Shown: positions 58,995 to 64,000 of the stretch, piece after piece
How the letters are laid out: every line of letters begins with the position of its first letter
Numbering within the stretch: the stretch's first letter is position 1
Source: Gnetum montanum
Taxonomy: Eukaryota > Streptophyta > Gnetopsida > Gnetales > Gnetaceae
Assembly (NCBI GenBank): GCA_015680685.1
Contig: MNCI01005255.1
Coordinates: 447,678-511,677 of the forward strand
Direction of reading: 5' to 3'
DNA: 64,000 bases
The notes under the pieces: generated by a model
What the model was told of the DNA's origin: nothing
Seen by the model: only the letters and a program-made list of their open reading frames with translations
Database searches by the model: none
Translations under genes and position numbers: made by a program

Positions 58995-59535
58995 GATCTT
59001 GGTAGACCATCAGCTATGCTAGTTTAAGGTCCTAGTAGACTTTGGTCATAGTTTAAGGTTTGAGTAGACCATGCTATGCTAGTTTAAGGTCCTAGTAGAC
59101 CACTATGCTAGTTTGATATCGTAGTGGACAATGGATAGCTAATTAAGGTCATAGCAAACCATGCTATGGATGCCAATTTAATGTCATAGCCCAAGGACAC
59201 TTTGTGCTAGCTTAACATCATGGCAAACAAGCTATGCTAGTTGAATGTCATAGCGAATGCTCTATATAAGGTTAACATCATAGCAAATGCTCTATGTCAG
59301 TTTAACATCATAGTGGATGCTCTGTGCCAGTTTAATGTCATAGCGGATGATCTATGCCTATTTAACATCATAGCAGACACTCTATGCTGGTTTAATGTCA
59401 TAGTGGATTATCTGTGCCAATTTAATGTCATAGTAGATGCTTTGTGCTAGTTTAGCATCATAGTGGATGATCTATGCTATTTTAACATCATAGCGAATGC
59501 TCTGTGCCAGTTTAACGTCATAGTAAATGAGCTGT
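58995..59535 (-). repeat. 30-bp tandem repeat array, about 18 units
   Basis: The plus strand shows units like ATGCTCTGTGCCAGTTTAAT followed by GTCATAGCGG, exactly 30 bases in most of 59240-59530 and less regular towards 59000. In element sense the core is GCTATGACATTAAACTGGCA. The open frame 59241-59450 on the plus strand, a ten-residue repeat with FNVIAD, comes from the 30-base period and runs against the element. Confidence 0.9.
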
Positions 59536-59569
59536 TTACCTTGCTTTATTGTTGGCACGATACTGCATG

Positions 59570-62500
59570 TTAAGAATAATACAATTTCAAGTACAAATGG
59601 TTGACAACATTAGCAAACTCATTGCCATCTAAGTCAGCAAGCTTAAATGTCCCATTTTCATATGCTTTTGTGACCAAGAAAGGCCCTTCCTAATTAGCTG
59701 AGAATTTGTTCATGGGCTTGTGAATGGCCTTGAGGGATCCCATTTCTTGATCAAGCATTAGTGTAGATTATAGTGATGCTTTTGCCATTGTTTTTCTTAT
59801 ACCACTTATTGCAGTTAAGCGTTTGGATGCACTCTTCCTCCATAGAGTCAAGATTAATGATTCTTGACTCGTTGTTCTGAGCCTCATCCATAAAGTTCGA
59901 GATGATCATTCAGAGCAAGGATACCTACAATTCAAGAGGTAACACCACTTCAAATTTGTATAGAATACTATATGGTGTCTTTCCTATTGTAGTTATGCAC
60001 ATTGTGAGATAGGCCTAAAGTGCATAGATGAGTTGCTCATGCCATCATCACTTACTACTACTGAGCATCTTCTTCAAAAGGTTGACAATGGCTTTATTGG
60101 TGGCTTTTGCTTGGTCATTTTCTTGAGGATAGTATGGCAATGAGAAAGAGTGTTTAATGCCAATATTTTCATAGAAGGCTCTAGTTTCTGTGCTACTGAA
60201 TTGGGGCCCATTGTCCGTAACGATAGTCATAGGGAGGCTGAATCAAGTCACTATATTGTCTAGGATAAATTTGCAAACCTATTCAGATGTAGTCTTCCTA
60301 AGGGGAATAGCTTCTACCCACTTTGTGAAATACTCAGTTACAATGATAATAAAGCTATGTCCTATAGAAGACTTAGGTGCTATTTGCGCTATAATGTCTA
60401 ATCCCCAAAGTTGAAATGGCCACATAATTTGCGTAGTGTGCAACTTGGTAGGTGATACATGTACTAGATTTCCATGGCGTTGACATACACTGCATGTCCT
60501 AACCTTAAAAATGTAATCACACTCCATATAAGGCTAGTAGTATTCTAAACGTCTAATTTTCACTACCATTGCCCTGGGAGCTATATGCACTCAACACAGT
60601 CCCTCATAGATTTGATCAATGATTCTTTGGGCTTCATCGCCACTTATGCAAGTTAGTAGTATCCCATCATGAGATTTATGACATAGAGCATTGTCACCTA
60701 TGAGGACATACTATCATGCTCATTTTCTCACTACGTCTTTTTGGGCAGATGTTAGGTTTTTTGGAGGTTCGCCATGTTGAAGATATGTTTTGATGTCATC
60801 ATACCATTCTTGAGGGTGGGCTGCACTTACAAATGTAATACTTGTTGTGTTAATGATAGGGTTAGTGCATTTTACTATTAAAGCAAGTAAGATAGCAAAC
60901 ATGTGTGGTGGCATGCTTAAAGCTAAAGAGGCTAATGCATCGGCTATAGTGTTCCCATTTTGTAGGATGTATTGAACGTCCAAGATTACAAATTGTTTTA
61001 GTAAGTATTTCGCCAAATCACAGTAAGGTTGTAAATGTTGTGCTTTATAGGCATAGACCTCTGTGACTTGGTTAATGACCATTTGTGAATCATCTTGAAT
61101 TGCTAAATTTTGGATCTCTACCTCCTGAGCTTCTAAAATGCCCCTAAGGAGACCCTTTTATCCTACTACATTATTCATGCAAAGAAATGTGAAGTGGTAC
61201 ACAAAAGGTTGGATCTCTCCAAAGGGAAATGTGAGAACAGCAATAGCACTGCCAACTTGTGTGGTTGAGGCACCGTCAAAGTGTAAAATGGCTTCGACAT
61301 CTATAGGTACTAGGCTTATACTACTAACATGCTCATCTAGGAATTAGAGAACTATTATTTCTTGGTCATCTGTAGGTGAAGCTATAAGTTGCATAGCTAT
61401 TTCTTGATCCTTTGTGGATGACTACACTACATAATGTAGGTCAAACTCTGTAGTTATTGTCTTCCAACTGGCTATCCTGCTACTTTCATATATGGTAGTT
61501 GTGATGGCCCTATGTATATTATTTTTGCAAATGATGTTAACCTGGCTACGAAACAAATAGTGTCTCCATTTTTTGAGTCCAAATACTAAAGCAAGGCAAT
61601 TTTTCTCCACATCATTGTATTTTGCCTCATAAGCTATTAATGCATGACTTAGATAGTAAACAGGAATTTCAGAGCCATCATTGCTCTTTTAATAGACCAA
61701 GGCATTAATGGACATATCTGAAGTTACAAGGTAAATGTAGAAGGGCTTATCTCTTTGTGGAGGATAAATGGTAGGAGGTTGAACAAGCTACATTTTCAAG
61801 GTATCGAATGCTTCTTGGCATTGGTTCATCCACTCAAAGTTAGCTCCTTTTTTGAGTAGGTGTTGCATTGGATGTAATTTCTCTATTAACCTTGTAATAA
61901 ACTTCCATAGGAACTGTATCCTACCTTGCAATTTGCACAACTCTTTAAGGTTTGTGGGTGGTGCTAATTTGATAATGGCCTTGACTTTGTCTAGGTCTAC
62001 ACATATTCCTATTTCTGATACTACAAAGCCTAGCATGAATCTAGTTTTGACACCAAAGACACACTTTCTTGAATTGAGATGAAGGTCATGCCTATAGCAA
62101 CATTGAAGGACCAGATTCAAGTCATTTGCATGATCAAGAGCTTTCTTGGATTTGACTACTATATCATTCACATAGTCATTTAGCCATTCTAAAAGATAGT
62201 CACTAAAAATGTGAGTCATTGCATGCTAGTACATTATTCCACCATTTTTTAGTCTGAATGGCATCATCATATAACAAAATGTTTTCCAAGAAGTCATGAA
62301 AGTATTAGCAAGTTGATGTTCTAGGTTTATATGGATTTGGTTGTACCCCAAGAATCCATCCATGAAGGATAATAAGGCATGGCCAGTTGTAGTATCAACA
62401 AGTTGCTTCATACTAGGTAATGGGAAATCATCTTTGATAGTTGCCTTGTTTAAATCTCAAAAGCCTATACAGATGTGTGTACCCCCAATTTTCTTAGGAA

Positions 62501-63038
62501 CAACAATGATGTTTGATACCCAATCTTCATAATCGAATACGCAGATGAACCCAGCTTGGTAGAGTTTAGTAATTTCATTTTGGATGGCTAATGCAATTTC
62601 TAGCCTAATTTTGTGAGCTTTTTGCTTAACTGCCTTGATACGTAGATCTAAAATAATTTTTTGTTGTATTATACGTAGGTCTAAGCCTAGCATGTCTTTA
62701 TAAGACCATGCAAACATTTTGACATTGTCATTGAGGACTCTAGAGATATTTTGCTTGATCTGTCGCTCTAATAAATATCTAAACTTTAGTGTTCTTGCCT
62801 CACCTTTGCATGTCATGACGGGGATTTCTATGAGTGGATCCTTGGTTACATCACTAACTTCTAAATCTAAAGCTTAGACCAGGTGTTCTGGCTAGTCTAG
62901 TGATGTTTCTAAGGATGCTACATTGGTGTCACAAGGAGGTAGTTCAAAGTCCACCAGCTCTATGTGCATGCATTTCATGAATCAACCACGAGGTCCAATC
63001 AAGATTGAAGTCAAATGAACATCATTGTGTATGGTCAT
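59570..63038 (-). pseudogene. Tat-3 pol (RT, RNase H, second RNase H, integrase), broken
   Basis: ATG 63038 follows TTTTGTAG|GATTGGTTGGGAAA; the stop is at 59570-59572 after LYLKLYYS. Domains on the minus strand: RT leader FAWSYKDMLGLDLRI (about 62720); RT with LYQAGFICVFDYEDWVSNI, DDFPLPS, LLSFMDGFLGYNQIHI and an active site YVNDIVV (first Asp to Asn, about 62165); GFVVSEIGICVDLDKVKAI; gypsy RNase H with YYLSHALIAYEAKYNDVEKN (about 61650) and KKWRHYLF; archaeal-type RNase H with ILHFDGAST (about 61280), DDSQMVINQVTEVYAYKAQH and NTIADALASLAL (about 60940); H2C2 with VRTCSVCQRHGN; integrase with WGLDII, TDNGPQF and DQAKATNK, where the catalytic Glu is Lys. Only modest numbers of stops. Length 3469 against 3488 and 3446 in the other copies. 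No gag or protease in front. Confidence 0.9.
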
Positions 63039-63262
63039 TTTCCCAACCAATCCTACAAAATAGCCAAACAACAAAAGACGTCAAGTGGTACCTGCCTAAC
63101 AAAGCAACATGAAGTGAAATGCATGCAAAGTAACTATGCAGTATTTCAAAATTGCTAGTTTAAGGTCATAGCGAACCATAATTATATTTACTAGATAGGA
63201 AATATATATATAATCTTAAAAATGTAAACAAATTTTTTAAAGCCTTTTGTGTGCTACACTAC
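63039..63262. other. Tat-3 leader fragment
   Basis: No gene. It holds the acceptor-like site before pol (63053-63054) and one unit of the TTAAACT repeat (revcomp of GCTAGTTTAAGGTCATAGCG at 63157-63176), so this repeat occurs on both sides of Tat-3 pol. Confidence 0.5.
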
Positions 63263-63390
63263 ATGGGACACAGGATGTTTTGTGTTACGCATGGGACAAT
63301 GAGTGTTTTGCATTATGTGTAGGATACAGGACATCCTGCATTATGCATGGGACATGGGATGTCCTATGTTACGCATGGGATATAGGATGG
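63263..63390 (+). repeat. 28-bp tandem repeat, 4.5 units
   Basis: Units begin at 63263, 63291, 63319, 63347 and 63375 and read like ATGGGACACAGGATGTTTTG plus TGTTACGC. Variation between units is mostly transitions. Confidence 0.85.
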
Positions 63391-63424
63391 CTAGAAAACT
63401 AACATGTTATGTAACCCTGAAGGG

Positions 63425-63432
63425 TATAAATA
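63425..63432 (+). promoter_or_regulatory. Plus-strand TATA box near the window end
   Basis: GGGTATAAATAGTGG sits 35 bases after the 28-bp array. The layout of short tandem repeats followed by TATAAATA is what a U3 looks like, so a plus-strand LTR probably runs out of the window. Confidence 0.5.
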
Positions 63433-64000
63433 GTGGTTTACCCATGGTAAACCTATCATTTTCACCATTAGAGCTAACAGTTTAGAGGATAGTGTAGTTC
63501 AGAGAAGAGAGTGTAGCACTTACAAAGCATAACCACTGACAAGCCAGAGCTTGACAACAAGATAATGGCATGCCAAAGTGAGCATAGACACTTGGGTCTT
63601 GCAAATGTGGATGAAGGGGAGCACACCCTACGATGTCTTCCTAGAATGTGCATGGAAGAGCATCAAGAGGCACCATCTGCCCAGTAGGTCGTTACGCTAG
63701 TCTAGTCATTTCATTTCATTTTATTCATTTTTTTGTCTTGGGGTCTTGGGACAATCTACATTGAGTGGGGACTATTATTATTGTCACCTCACCGTGGCTG
63801 ATGTGCCCTGGCTACCAAGCCACTATGCCTACTACCACCACTGTGGCCATTACACTATGGTTGCCATGGCTACTACTACCACTGTGGTCGTTACGCTATG
63901 GCTACCACTGTTGGGGGCGGTGGATGCACGATTTTTTTCATTTTAATTTTACTTCTATTTTTTTTCTTTGATATGCTACGGTAATGGCAAGGGTTTTTTC
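63433..64000 (+). other. Window end, probable R-U5 or leader; small repeat
   Basis: No gene is supported. Two units of about 45 bases containing CTACTACCACCACTGTGG / CTACTACTACCACTGTGG and CATTACACTATGG / CGTTACGCTATGG lie at about 63828-63906. The two overlapping open frames here are repeat by-products. Confidence 0.4.

Larger units (their letters stand above)
55455..63230 (-). mobile_element. Tat-3: Tat-like element, best-preserved copy
   Basis: The minus strand shows a partial leader (63230-63039), pol (63038-59570), a 30-bp tandem array, the post-pol block with acceptor-like site, and an LTR of about 2.5 kb. Order and wording match Tat-1. The 5' LTR would lie to the right, beyond or in the last kilobase of the window, but the TATA box there is on the other strand, so the right end is uncertain. 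Confidence 0.7.

Noticed and set aside
59241-59450. Open frame with a ten-residue repeat (FNVIAD/ALCQ) as a repeat protein
   Set aside because: It arises because 30 is divisible by three; it runs against the element and is flanked by non-coding units.
58995-59535. 30-bp regular repeats as a possible CRISPR array
   Set aside because: Units are contiguous with no unique spacers, they are diverged, and the neighbourhood is a plant retrotransposon.
63746-63971. Two overlapping Thr/Tyr/Leu-rich frames at the window end
   Set aside because: Products of the CTACTACCACCACTGTGG small repeat; no start context or homology.
1-64000. tRNA or rRNA genes
   Set aside because: I scanned for GGTTCGA-type T-loops in a cloverleaf context and for rRNA core words and found none that hold up; a tRNAscan run would be decisive.

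Overview
The window looks like a gene-poor piece of a very large plant genome. It is AT-rich and CpG-poor, and is filled with old, heavily decayed Ty3/gypsy LTR retrotransposons. I found no intact host gene, no rRNA or tRNA gene and no bacterial-type feature. A gymnosperm is my best guess because of the long decayed elements and diverged satellites, but that is inference. Almost every coding remnant is broken, mainly by CAA/CAG/CGA/TGG turned into stop codons (C-to-T type decay).

Layout. (1) 1-6843, + strand: 3' half of an Athila-like element (Ath-1): integrase, a long spacer, a 940-codon broken post-integrase ORF (aORF), polypurine tract and 3' LTR. (2) 6844-14273, +: Tat-like element Tat-1, whose 5' leader is cut by Ath-1. 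It has a 3.49 kb pol ORF, short tandem repeats, a post-pol region and an LTR of about 2.2 kb. (3) 14274-24600, +: Tat-2, probably sharing the Tat-1 LTR. Its leader holds a 185-bp tandem array of hairpins, then pol, then LTR. (4) 24600-26969: poorly assigned, with one minus-strand ORF. (5) 26970-46461, -: a three-level nest. Athila-like Ath-2 (gag-pol) has Ath-3 inserted in its 5' LTR, and Ath-3 in turn contains a 3.1 kb solo-LTR-like insertion (LTR-C). (6) 46462-55455, -: remnant D (gag, protease, extra RNase H, integrase; RT not found). (7) 55455-63230, -: Tat-3, the best-preserved copy of the Tat family. (8) 63230-64000: start of another LTR-like promoter region on the + strand.

How the parts fit. 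Ath-1, Ath-2 and Ath-3 share LTR ends (TGATGA...TCATCA), a purine tract ending in GGGGGTA, and a post-integrase region, but carry different gene sets: Ath-1 integrase plus long aORF, Ath-2 gag-pol with the aORF missing, Ath-3 gag plus a short aORF without pol. The aORF has an N-terminal domain conserved between two copies and a coiled-coil rich body. It is preceded by a splice-acceptor-like site and, further upstream, by a copy of the element's own U3 promoter motif plus a TATA-like box. This may be an internal promoter dedicated to the aORF and is the most interesting signal here. The three Tat copies each have a pol frame of 3.45-3.49 kb opening just after an acceptor-like AG, with no gag seen upstream, and TTAAACT repeat words on both sides of pol.
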